A stretch of DNA of 64,000 nucleotides from Bacillota bacterium. Lineage in GTDB: Bacteria; Bacillota; Clostridia; Lachnospirales; Lachnospiraceae. This document shows, one piece after another, positions 16,283 to 24,809 of this stretch; position 1 is the stretch's first letter; each line of letters opens with the position of its first letter. The stretch is taken from assembly GCA_023393095.1 (NCBI GenBank), contig JAEWMT010000141.1, positions 1-64,000 of the forward strand. The letters run 5' to 3'. The notes below the pieces were generated by a model that saw only the letters and a program-made list of their open reading frames with translations, was not told the origin of the DNA and searched no databases. A program made the translations under genes and the position numbers.

Positions 16283-17318
16283 TATACCTGCAGAACATGA
16301 GAAAAATGTGTTTGGCGGCTTTGATGCCTATGCTAAAATTATAGAACGTGCTTTTAATGTAACCATAATTGCAAGAAATGGTGAAGTAAAGGTAGTAGGA
16401 GCAGCAGACAATGTATCGAAGGCAAAAAGTGTATTTCTTCAGCTTTTGGAATTATCCAAACGCGGTAATCAGATTACGGAGCAGAATGTAAACTATGCGA
16501 TCTCTCTTTGCCATGATAATAAAGAACATGAAATCGTTGAGATTGATAAGGATTTAATCTGTCATACGATAGCGGGAAAACCAATAAAGCCTAAGACAAT
16601 CGGTCAGAAATCCTATGTGGATCAGATTAGAAAGAAAATGATTGTATTTGGAGTTGGCCCGGCAGGAACAGGAAAGACTTATCTTGCTATGGCTATGGGT
16701 ATTACAGCATTTAAAAATGATGAGGTAAGTAAAATTATCTTAACACGCCCTGCGATTGAAGCCGGAGAGAAGCTGGGTTTTCTGCCCGGGGATTTGCAGA
16801 GTAAGGTTGATCCGTATCTTCGTCCATTATATGATGCACTATATCAGATTATGGGTCCGGATGCATATATTAAAAATTCGGAAAAAGGGCTGATCGAGGT
16901 GGCTCCGCTGGCTTATATGAGGGGACGTACCCTGGAAAATGCTTTCATCATTTTGGATGAAGCACAGAATACTACGCCTGCACAGATGAAAATGTTCTTA
17001 ACCCGAATCGGCTTTGGCTCAAAGGTAGTAATTACCGGCGATTTAACACAGAAGGATCTTCCAAGCGGTACGAAATCCGGCCTTGATGTAGCAATTAAGG
17101 TACTTGGCAAAATAGAAGATATCGGATTTTCCTATCTGACCAGTCAGGATGTTGTAAGACATCCATTGGTACAAAAAATTGTAAAAGCATATGATGCATA
17201 TGAAGAAAAGCAGAAACATTACCTAAGCAAGTCAACCGATCAAAATAAGCTAAAAAAATCAAGAAAAATTAATTATAAATCGGAAAAGATTAGAGGAAAC
17301 CGGGATGAAGGCAGATAA
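16257..17318 (+). CDS. phoH: PhoH-family ATPase
   Basis: PhoH-like proteins are cytoplasmic P-loop ATPases linked to RNA metabolism and often encoded next to ybeY. The 353-residue protein has an N-terminal KH-like region, Walker A GPAGTGKT near residue 139 and Walker B FIILDEAQNT near residue 236. The family signature PAIEAGEKLGFLPGD is also present, and the C-terminus is basic. ATG 16257 is used with GGAGG 13 bases upstream; a GTG at 16233 is in frame but lies over that site. The gene overlaps both neighbours, in keeping with one operon. Confidence 0.95.
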   Translation: MSITETIIDIPAEHEKNVFGGFDAYAKIIERAFNVTIIARNGEVKVVGAADNVSKAKSVFLQLLELSKRGNQITEQNVNYAISLCHDNKEHEIVEIDKDLICHTIAGKPIKPKTIGQKSYVDQIRKKMIVFGVGPAGTGKTYLAMAMGITAFKNDEVSKIILTRPAIEAGEKLGFLPGDLQSKVDPYLRPLYDALYQIMGPDAYIKNSEKGLIEVAPLAYMRGRTLENAFIILDEAQNTTPAQMKMFLTRIGFGSKVVITGDLTQKDLPSGTKSGLDVAIKVLGKIEDIGFSYLTSQDVVRHPLVQKIVKAYDAYEEKQKHYLSKSTDQNKLKKSRKINYKSEKIRGNRDEGR

Positions 17319-18732
17319 TATTAATTTATCGGAGCATAGTGTGAATAGTCCCGCCAAAGACGGGCGGACCATTGGAAGAATAGCAAAAGCGCCTATTCTT
17401 CAGGATTTATCCCCAAAAAGCATGGGCGTTAGTGTGAATATGGAAGTTAATAATGAAAACAAAGTCAAATATCCGAAGGTAATTACTTATTTACCGTTAT
17501 TTGCAATGCTTGTTGTAATACTGACAAGCTTGATAAAGCATGAGAATATAACAGATATAGCAAAGCTATCAATAATAACTATGATCCTTACCGGTGCAGT
17601 AACCCTTTATATGCAACTATGTGCAGAAAGCTTACTAAATAAAAGATTATCCAAAAGTATCATTATTCTTAGTTATCTTATTTCAATCTGTATGCTTCTG
17701 GTTATTCCAAACCCAGAGATATTGAGCTTTTGGATGATTGGCGGCCTAGTTGTAGCCATGTTGATTGACAGCAGATTAGGCCTTCTGATTCAATTTAATC
17801 TGGTTATTCTTCTAGGTATCACACTCGATGTTCACCCTAAGATAATCATACAGAATTTAATTATATGCGTTCTTATGAGTATTCTGGCGGAAGGTCTGAA
17901 GAGCAAAGCGACCATTATTTACTGTGCAATCATTATCTTATCCGTAAATGTAACCTTATCTTATGCGATGAATAATTTTATATTTGACAAAGTGACAAAT
18001 GTAAATTATTATTATTTTTCATTATTAAGTATTTTTGCAGTGATTACGGTTGCATTTGTGTTATCAATCTTGTATCAGAATATGAAGGATCAGCCTATCA
18101 TAAGGTCAGATCTTCCGCTGGTTGGCAAGGAACCGGATCACTTGGATACAACTGATCAGAAGGTAACTGCTGAAAGCATTCAAATAAGTAATGAGCTTGA
18201 AGAGATTACCAGTACCAGTCTTGAAGTCCTTTGTAATATGGACAATGACCTGCTGCAGAGATTGAAGAATTTTTCGGAAAATCTGTATCAGCATGCCATT
18301 TTCATCGGAGACTTATCCGGCAGGGCGGCAAAAGAAATCGGCGCGGATGAAATGCTTGCGAAAGCTGGTGGATTATATCACGAGATTGGAAGAATAAACG
18401 GCAAGCAATATATTGAAGAAGGCCTAACGCTAGCGCAGGAATATACATTCCCGAAGGAGCTTAAGGCTATACTCAAAGAACATAATATTAAATACGATAA
18501 GCCAAGTTCAGTAGAAGCGGCAATTGTAATGTTGTCGGATAACGTGGTATCCACGATTGAATACATAGAAAAAACAGAGGAGAATAAATATACTCCGAAT
18601 AAGATTATTGAAAATATATTCCAGCTACGGTTGGAAAAGGGGACCTTTGACACATCTGGTATTACCCTAAAGGATTATAAGAAATTAAAAGAGTTTTATC
18701 AAAAGGAATTTAATAAATCAAAAGCGGAATAA
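17305..18732 (+). CDS. YqfF/PgpH-like 7TM-HD protein, short and with degenerate HD site
   Basis: The position between phoH and ybeY is that of the c-di-AMP phosphodiesterase PgpH/YqfF. The 475-residue product has about seven hydrophobic helices between residues 55 and 255 and then a C-terminal HD-like domain. The large extracellular 7TMR-HDED domain is absent (family members have about 700 residues). Metal ligands are altered: the HD pair reads HE in LYHEIGR, the conserved HHG reads HNI, and the two histidines between them are missing. AAIVMLSDNV survives. It is likely a membrane protein that no longer hydrolyses c-di-AMP, perhaps a binding or scaffold protein. It overlaps phoH by 14 bases. 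Confidence 0.75.
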   Translation: MKADNINLSEHSVNSPAKDGRTIGRIAKAPILQDLSPKSMGVSVNMEVNNENKVKYPKVITYLPLFAMLVVILTSLIKHENITDIAKLSIITMILTGAVTLYMQLCAESLLNKRLSKSIIILSYLISICMLLVIPNPEILSFWMIGGLVVAMLIDSRLGLLIQFNLVILLGITLDVHPKIIIQNLIICVLMSILAEGLKSKATIIYCAIIILSVNVTLSYAMNNFIFDKVTNVNYYYFSLLSIFAVITVAFVLSILYQNMKDQPIIRSDLPLVGKEPDHLDTTDQKVTAESIQISNELEEITSTSLEVLCNMDNDLLQRLKNFSENLYQHAIFIGDLSGRAAKEIGADEMLAKAGGLYHEIGRINGKQYIEEGLTLAQEYTFPKELKAILKEHNIKYDKPSSVEAAIVMLSDNVVSTIEYIEKTEENKYTPNKIIENIFQLRLEKGTFDTSGITLKDYKKLKEFYQKEFNKSKAE

Positions 18733-18796
18733 ATTGTATATATTATGGTAAACCGGGATAGTATTACTAATGAAACACTCTAAGAAAGGCTTAAGA

Positions 18797-19294
18797 ATGA
18801 CGGTTAATTTTGAATATGAAGCAATAGAGAAGTTGGATTTTGATTACGAACAATTACTGAAGGAAGTTGTGGAAGCCTGTCTTGATTATGAAGCTTGTCC
18901 TTTTGAAGCAGAGGTAAGTATTCTATTTACGAATGACGAAGAGATCAAACAAATTAATCAAGAATACAGGGGAATTGATAAACCCACAGATGTTTTGTCA
19001 TTTCCTTCGATTGAATATGAGGAGCCAGGAGACTTCTCTAAGCTTGAGGAGAATACAGCGGACTATTTTCATCCGGAAACTGGGGAGCTATTCCTGGGAG
19101 ATATCGTAATATCTGTGGACAGAGCTAGGCAGCAGGCTCAGGAATATGGGCATTCCCTTGAACGTGAAGTGGCATTTCTGACAGCTCACAGCATGTTTCA
19201 TCTATTCGGATATGATCACATGGAAGAAAACGACCGAATGATCATGGAAGAAAAGCAGAATAAAGTTTTAGACAAGCTTAAAATATATAGATAA
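18797..19294 (+). CDS. ybeY: YbeY endoribonuclease
   Basis: YbeY is a zinc-dependent endoribonuclease for 16S rRNA 3' maturation and ribosome quality control. The 165-residue protein has the H3 zinc motif HSMFHLFGYDH near residue 137, where the first glycine of the usual HGxLH is serine. It also has NQEYRGIDKPTDVLSFP in the middle. The ATG at 18797 follows AAGAAAGG with proper spacing; the ATG at 18770 would add nine residues without such a site. The phoH-HD protein-ybeY order is standard. Confidence 0.95.
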   Translation: MTVNFEYEAIEKLDFDYEQLLKEVVEACLDYEACPFEAEVSILFTNDEEIKQINQEYRGIDKPTDVLSFPSIEYEEPGDFSKLEENTADYFHPETGELFLGDIVISVDRARQQAQEYGHSLEREVAFLTAHSMFHLFGYDHMEENDRMIMEEKQNKVLDKLKIYR

Positions 19295-19312
19295 ATCAAG
19301 GAGGATTATGAA

Positions 19313-20416
19313 TTGAAATCAAGGAAAATTACTTATATTATTCTGATAACACTTGCCCTACTTACATTATCTGGATGTAAAAAGAACAAGACAAATGAAA
19401 ACGATCTGGTGGATGATTTTGTAGGACAAACAACCGAAACACCTCAACCGACAACGGAAAATGCGCCAACTTTAGCTCCAGTGGATGAAAATCATAATGG
19501 GGAGATGAGAAGCTATCTTTCTGGTGAATGGGTATCCAAAGAGGTAGGAACAAAACGACCTTATGCATTTGCTTTTAACAATTTTAAATATGTCAGAAAT
19601 CAATGGGGTATCTCACAAGCGGACATTGTTTATGAATGCCTTGTAGAAGGTGGAATAACCAGATTACTTGGAATTGGTGAAAACTATAAGGGGAACCGTA
19701 TCGGATCAACCAGAAGTGCAAGACATTATTTTGTAAGTATTGCAGATGAATATGATGCAATTTATATCCATTTCGGAGGAACCAAATATGCAAAGGCTAA
19801 AGTTGCAGAGCTCGGAGTGGATGAGTTGGATGGGATTAATGGCACCGGCTCCGTAGTATTCTACCGTGATAAATCGATTAAAGCACCCCATAATGCATTT
19901 GCAACACTTGACGGTATTCAAAAAGGAATTAAAAGAAGAGGATATGATACCGAATATCCAAAGGGTTATGAGCCTCACTTCAAATTTTATGAGTCGGATA
20001 CGGATCTGACCGATGGTTCTGCTGCAAATAAGGTTGCTGTTACTTTTTCCGGTTATAATTTACCGCATTTTGAATACAACAGCAGTGACAAACTATATTA
20101 CCGTTTCCAATTTGGCGAAAAGCATATTGATTCTAACACAAAAAAACAGTTAGCCTTCAAGAATATCATTATTCAGTATGTAAAAGAGTGGAATATTGAT
20201 AAAAAAGGTTATCAGACGATGGATTTAGCAAATGCCAGCGGCAAGGGATTGTATATTTCTAATGGAAAAGCAGTTCCGATTACCTGGAAGAAGAATGAAG
20301 CAAAAAGTTTTATGAGATACTATAATGAGGCAGGTGAGGAACTGACGATTAATCCTGGCAAAACCTATATTGCTTTGTTCCCGAACAACCGTACAAAGGA
20401 TGTTTCGGTAAAATAA
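19313..20416 (+). CDS. DUF3048 (YerB-like) lipoprotein
   Basis: The 367-residue product begins with a lipoprotein signal (hydrophobic stretch, LTLSGC lipobox near residue 22). A Thr/Pro-rich linker and the DUF3048 domain follow, with ADIVYECLVEGGITR, RIGSTRSARHYF and IYIHFGGTKYAK. The YerB family is extracytoplasmic and of unknown biochemical role. The start is TTG 19313, eight bases after AAGGAGG; the nearby ATG at 19308 reads into a stop. It follows ybeY by 18 bases, so it may be co-transcribed. Confidence 0.9.
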   Translation: MKSRKITYIILITLALLTLSGCKKNKTNENDLVDDFVGQTTETPQPTTENAPTLAPVDENHNGEMRSYLSGEWVSKEVGTKRPYAFAFNNFKYVRNQWGISQADIVYECLVEGGITRLLGIGENYKGNRIGSTRSARHYFVSIADEYDAIYIHFGGTKYAKAKVAELGVDELDGINGTGSVVFYRDKSIKAPHNAFATLDGIQKGIKRRGYDTEYPKGYEPHFKFYESDTDLTDGSAANKVAVTFSGYNLPHFEYNSSDKLYYRFQFGEKHIDSNTKKQLAFKNIIIQYVKEWNIDKKGYQTMDLANASGKGLYISNGKAVPITWKKNEAKSFMRYYNEAGEELTINPGKTYIALFPNNRTKDVSVK

Positions 20417-20434
20417 TTAATGATTTTTTATGAT

Positions 20435-20486
20435 TGGTTTGGGCGTCATAAATTAACCATTTCGATGACTTATGCCACCCAACCAA
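20435..20486 (+). repeat. Hairpin after the DUF3048 gene
   Basis: TTGGTTTGGGCGTCATAA pairs with TTATGCCACCCAACCAA across a 17-base loop with one bulge and two mismatches. There is no U-tract, so it may stabilize the mRNA end or be a palindromic intergenic element. Confidence 0.55.
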
Positions 20487-20567
20487 GATATATACATGTG
20501 AAATATATGGACAACCTTATATATTATTGATAATATGACTAAAACAGCACAAATATGTAATCTAAAA

Positions 20568-20615
20568 CATCAACAAAACAAAGAACTAACCATAATATTC
20601 TTTGATTTGTTGATG
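20568..20615 (+). terminator. 18-bp hairpin, probable terminator
   Basis: CATCAACAAAACAAAGAA and TTCTTTGATTTGTTGATG form an 18-bp stem with one mismatch and a 12-base loop, followed by TTTGTCACGTTTT. It separates the ybeY-DUF3048 unit from the flippase gene. Confidence 0.65.
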
Positions 20616-20640
20616 TTTGTCACGTTTTATAGAATTTATG

Positions 20641-20669
20641 TTGAATTTAAATGATATCATAGATATAAT
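20641..20669 (+). promoter_or_regulatory. Promoter of the flippase gene
   Basis: TTGAAT (20641-20646) and TATAAT (20664-20669) are 17 bases apart and lie 34 bases before the gene. Confidence 0.6.
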
Positions 20670-20702
20670 GTTTATGACTTAAGATACATAAAGGAGCAGG
20701 TT

Positions 20703-22391
20703 ATGGCAGCAAGAAATAAGAAAAACAGTTTTTTGGTTCAGGGAAGTATATTAGCAGCAACCTCATTGATTGTAAGAATGATCGGATTGCTTTACCGCAT
20801 TCCGTTAGTTAATATTATCGGTGATGAAGGTTCAGGTATTTATAGTAATACCTTTGAAATCTATAATATGGCTCTGATTTTATCTTCCTATAGTCTTCCC
20901 ATGGCTGTTTCAAAGCTTGTTGCAATTAAAAGAGATAATAAGGAATATAAGAATGCATACCGCATTTTTAAATGTGCGATGGTATTTTCAGCATCCGTCG
21001 GTTTGTTAGCAACGTTAATAATATTTGTGGGAGCAGATTTTTTTGCATCTTTTTATAAAGGTAACAGTATTGCATTACCACTTAGAGTTCTTGCGCCAAC
21101 CATATTTGTTTTTTCGATTATGGGAGTACTCCGTGGTTTCTTCCAGGGTAAGAATACGATGATTCCAACTGCAATATCCCAGGTGCTTGAGCAAATCGTA
21201 AATGCTGCGGTTAGTATCATTGCTGCCTATATTTTCGTAAAGAATTTCAGTGCTAATGTAAATGTATCTTCTTATGGTGCTGCTGGGGGTACTCTCGGAA
21301 CACTTTCAGGAGCGTTAATTGGTTTATTGTTCTTATTATTTGTTTTTTCTATCTATAAACCATATCTAAAAAAGCAGATGAGACATGATACGGATGAATT
21401 TAAGGAATCCTATCAGATTATCTTCAAATTACTGATGATTACGACGGTTCCGATCATTCTGAGCCAAACGGTATACCAAATCAGCGGAATGCTTGACAGT
21501 ATATTCTATAATCAGCTGATGTATAAGAAGCAACTCTCTGCTTTTGACTATGATGCTCTAAAACAATTTAACACCCATGTAAAAGCAACTGATTTGTATG
21601 TCAAATCTTATCGTGATTCTTTAATTGGTATCTATAATACAAAATATAAATTGCTATCCAATGTACCGGTTGCTATTGCAACCGCTGTTGCGGCTGCAGT
21701 CATAACTTCCATTGCCGCAGCATTCAGTAATGGCAGGATGGATGAGATACGACATAAGGTTCACACCGCAATCAAATTTAACATGATTATTGCCATACCC
21801 TCGGCTATCGGCATGGGTGTATTGGCTTCTCCCCTTATGCGCTTAATATTTCGAGATCCCAGAGTACTTCCAGCCAATTTATTAAGACTGGGAAGTATTG
21901 CTATTGTATTTTATGCTTTGTCAACCTTATCATCAGCGATACTGCAGGGCGTCAACCGCCTTAAGGCTCCAGTAATTAATTCTGCAATTTCTCTGGGAAT
22001 TCATATTGTACTTGTAATTGGTCTACTGAAGTTTACACCATTAAGTACCTATGCACTTGTAATCGGTAATGTTTCCTTTGCCTTGATTGTATGTGTTTTA
22101 AACTGGCTGACAATTGAAAAATATTTGAATTATCATCAGGAAGTAATCAAAACGTTCTTAATTCCTTTCTTATGCTCGGCAATTATGGGAGTGATTACGT
22201 ATTTTGCATATGAAGGTTTTATGAAACTGTTTGTCAGTAATTTAATAGCGACACTTCTGGCAGTATTCATCGCTGTAATTGTGTATTTCCTTTTGCTCGT
22301 ATTCTTAAGGGGTGTGGATGAGGAGGAACTGTTATCCATACCGAAAGGCAGGTTAATTGTCAAAGGTTTAAAGAAGATACATTTATTATAA
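20703..22391 (+). CDS. MOP-superfamily flippase (SpoVB/MurJ-like)
   Basis: The 562-residue integral membrane protein has about 14 hydrophobic helices and belongs to the polysaccharide/oligosaccharide flippase family that includes SpoVB and MurJ-like YtgP. RMIGLLYRIPLVNIIGDEGSGIY at the start, MGVLRGFFQGKNTMIPTA and later LPANLLRLGSIAIVFYALST are typical family segments. Its role is inferred to be export of a lipid-linked cell-wall or spore-cortex precursor. Exact substrate and orthology (SpoVB versus YtgP) cannot be decided here. AAGGAGCAGGTT precedes the ATG. It has its own promoter. Confidence 0.88.
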   Translation: MAARNKKNSFLVQGSILAATSLIVRMIGLLYRIPLVNIIGDEGSGIYSNTFEIYNMALILSSYSLPMAVSKLVAIKRDNKEYKNAYRIFKCAMVFSASVGLLATLIIFVGADFFASFYKGNSIALPLRVLAPTIFVFSIMGVLRGFFQGKNTMIPTAISQVLEQIVNAAVSIIAAYIFVKNFSANVNVSSYGAAGGTLGTLSGALIGLLFLLFVFSIYKPYLKKQMRHDTDEFKESYQIIFKLLMITTVPIILSQTVYQISGMLDSIFYNQLMYKKQLSAFDYDALKQFNTHVKATDLYVKSYRDSLIGIYNTKYKLLSNVPVAIATAVAAAVITSIAAAFSNGRMDEIRHKVHTAIKFNMIIAIPSAIGMGVLASPLMRLIFRDPRVLPANLLRLGSIAIVFYALSTLSSAILQGVNRLKAPVINSAISLGIHIVLVIGLLKFTPLSTYALVIGNVSFALIVCVLNWLTIEKYLNYHQEVIKTFLIPFLCSAIMGVITYFAYEGFMKLFVSNLIATLLAVFIAVIVYFLLLVFLRGVDEEELLSIPKGRLIVKGLKKIHLL

Positions 22392-22451
22392 AGAATGTCA
22401 TATTCACACGCTGATATACTCAACACCACATAGGATGAAAACGATATGTGA

Positions 22452-22485
22452 GTATTTGCATGTATATAGTTTAGATGGCAAATAC
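22452..22485 (+). repeat. Short inverted repeat before the BofC-like gene
   Basis: GTATTTGC (22452-22459) and GCAAATAC (22478-22485) form an 8-bp perfect inverted repeat with an 18-base spacer. The rest of 22392-22646 shows no gene. Confidence 0.4.
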
Positions 22486-22646
22486 ATACTCAAGAATCTT
22501 GCATAAAACTGTATATACATTCAAGAACGATTGAGTTTGCTTTAAGTAATTGGACATCCCTTCACTGGGATGATAGCTAAAATCTATACTATAAATGTAT
22601 AAACAAGAAAATAATGGAGATAATGATGCTGAAGGAGTGGTTTCGG

Positions 22647-23306
22647 ATGAAGCTGAAGAAAGTATCAATTTATCTCTTAAGTTTCCTGTTATTATGCGTT
22701 ATGTTTTGTGCATGCTATTACTTAAGCTATCAGCATGCTTTAAAGTTATATAATGCAAAAGCGATTGAACAAAAAGAACAATTATATGCATTGGCGAAAG
22801 AGAATCAACCGACTCAGGCGCCTATTAAATCAGATGAAACAGTAGCTACAAGTGAAAATGATATCACTGTATTACCTACAACAAAATATAATCTTGAAAT
22901 ATATGATATGAAATCAGATACAACCCAAACTCAGGTACTAAACATACCGGCAGATTTGGTAGGCCTTAACAGAGAAGAGGTTATTAATTATCTGACTGAT
23001 TATATGAGTGATATGCCCTTATCTGAATATAATAAAGGATTAATTTCCGATGAACTGATATCGTTTTCTGCAGATGAAATAACGATTAAGAAGACGTATA
23101 ATGAGGATTATGTTCCCGGCCGTTATTATGTGGCAGTAAAAAATGGTTATGTTGTTGTATATAATAGTGATCTGAAAAGCATTTTCAAATATACGTCGAT
23201 TGAAGCGAATAGTTTACCCGAGGAAGATCGCGTTGCTTTAATCAAGGGTATTTATGTAAATAGTCAGGATGAACTTTATGCGCTACTGGAGAGCTATTCC
23301 AGTTAA
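22647..23306 (+). CDS. Membrane-anchored BofC C-terminal-like protein
   Basis: The 219-residue product has one N-terminal transmembrane segment (about residues 6-27), a short coiled stretch, a Thr-rich linker and a globular C-terminal half. The last 60 residues (GYVVVYNSDLKS, SLPEEDRVALIKGIYVNS, ELYALLESYSS) match the BofC C-terminal domain found in many spore formers. BofC itself modulates the SpoIVB signalling protease, but a role here is inferred. ATG 22647 follows GGAG by eight bases; in-frame ATGs at 22614, 22623 and 22626 have poorer spacing or would add cytoplasmic residues. Confidence 0.7.
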   Translation: MKLKKVSIYLLSFLLLCVMFCACYYLSYQHALKLYNAKAIEQKEQLYALAKENQPTQAPIKSDETVATSENDITVLPTTKYNLEIYDMKSDTTQTQVLNIPADLVGLNREEVINYLTDYMSDMPLSEYNKGLISDELISFSADEITIKKTYNEDYVPGRYYVAVKNGYVVVYNSDLKSIFKYTSIEANSLPEEDRVALIKGIYVNSQDELYALLESYSS

Positions 23307-23532
23307 ATTAAAGTATTCTACTAGGATTAGGGTGTCAAAGGTCAGATATATGTAGTTGATAATAAATACCGATAATCAGATTCTTAGTTAAAGATATCAT
23401 AGACATATAACATGCAAGTAACTTTAAGAGTCTAAAAGGAACAGGAAGTTATAATACGAAGAAAAGCTTGAAAAAAACCCCCGGGTAAAATATAATGGAA
23501 CAAATATTTGTTACTTATAGGAGGCTGCTGGG

Positions 23533-24750
23533 GTGAAATATGATGTGATCATCGTAGGTGCCGGAGCTTCAGGCCTGACGGCCGCAATCGCAGCCGCCAG
23601 ACAGGGAAGTTCGGTACTTGTGATTGAACAAAAGGACAAGGCAGGCAAAAAAATATTAGCTACCGGAAATGGAAAATGTAATTTCACCAATATGATCCAG
23701 AAGCCGGAATGCTATCGATCCGACGACAGTGCATTTGCAATGAAGGTACTGTCTTATTTTGATGTGAATAAAACCCTTCAGTTTTTTGAAGAATTGGGTA
23801 TTTATCCAAAAAACCGTGACGGCTATCTCTATCCTAATTCGGAACAGGCTGCTAGTGTTGTGCAGGTGCTTTTGATGGAGTGTGAACGCCTAAAAGTCAC
23901 TTTTCAATATAATGAAACTGTGCAAGAAATTAAAAAATCGGATTATACAGTGATTACAAAGGAGCGAATCTACTATGGTAGAACGTTGATTCTTTCAACT
24001 GGAGGCTGCGCTTCTGCAAAGCTAGGATCAGACGGAAGCGGTTATCAGCTTGCAAAAAGCCTGGGACACACCATAATAAAGCCATTACCGGCTTTGGTTC
24101 AGTTAAAATCTCCCGCAAAATACTGTAAGACTGTATCAGGAGTCCGTACAGCGGCAAAAATAACTGCTTATTCTAAGCAAAGAATGTTGGCAAAAGAAGA
24201 GGGAGAAATCCTTTTTACGGATTATGGGATATCAGGTATCCCGGTGCTTCAGATCAGCCGGTATGTTGCGAAAGAAGTTGATCAAGGAAATAAGGTTCAT
24301 CTAATTTTGGATTTTCTGCCTCTGACATCACAGAAAGAATTGATAATGCTTCTAAAACAGAGAATACAACAAAATCCCGATAAGAATCTTGAAGAAATGA
24401 TGATTGGACTTCTCAATCATAAATTAAACTATATCATAATTAAGGAAGCAGAACTTGATGTATATCAAAATGTTAAGCTACTAAAGGATCAAGATTTCAA
24501 TCATCTGGTCAAACAGATAAAGGAATTTAACATGCCGATTTCAGCAACGAATTCCTTCGATAATGCTCAGGTTAGTGCCGGAGGTATTTCCACTAGAGAA
24601 ATAAATGATAAAACCATGGAATCAATGCGTTCGCCAAAGCTCTATCTTACAGGTGAACTAATTGATGTAGATGGAACCTGCGGCGGTTACAATTTGCAAT
24701 GGGCTTGGAGTACCGGATATTTAGCGGGAATTGCCGCCTCTGCAAATTAA
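23533..24750 (+). CDS. FAD-binding HI0933/BaiN-like flavoprotein
   Basis: The 405-residue protein belongs to the aminoacetone oxidase/BaiN (HI0933, YhiN) flavoprotein family. The N-terminal dinucleotide fold VIIVGAGASGLTAAI is complete, followed by NGKCNFTN and a second glycine motif STGGCASAKLGSDGSGY. A C-terminal GTCGGYNLQWAWSTG closes the FAD site. Substrate is unknown; family members reduce steroid or other conjugated double bonds or are uncharacterized. The start is GTG 23533 behind AGGAGG. A second flavoprotein follows after 59 bases, probably in one transcript. Confidence 0.9.
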   Translation: MKYDVIIVGAGASGLTAAIAAARQGSSVLVIEQKDKAGKKILATGNGKCNFTNMIQKPECYRSDDSAFAMKVLSYFDVNKTLQFFEELGIYPKNRDGYLYPNSEQAASVVQVLLMECERLKVTFQYNETVQEIKKSDYTVITKERIYYGRTLILSTGGCASAKLGSDGSGYQLAKSLGHTIIKPLPALVQLKSPAKYCKTVSGVRTAAKITAYSKQRMLAKEEGEILFTDYGISGIPVLQISRYVAKEVDQGNKVHLILDFLPLTSQKELIMLLKQRIQQNPDKNLEEMMIGLLNHKLNYIIIKEAELDVYQNVKLLKDQDFNHLVKQIKEFNMPISATNSFDNAQVSAGGISTREINDKTMESMRSPKLYLTGELIDVDGTCGGYNLQWAWSTGYLAGIAASAN

Positions 24751-24809
24751 CGTAATAGAACTAATAGGAGAAACACTTACGGAAATAGATTTAAAGGAAT
24801 GGTACAAAA

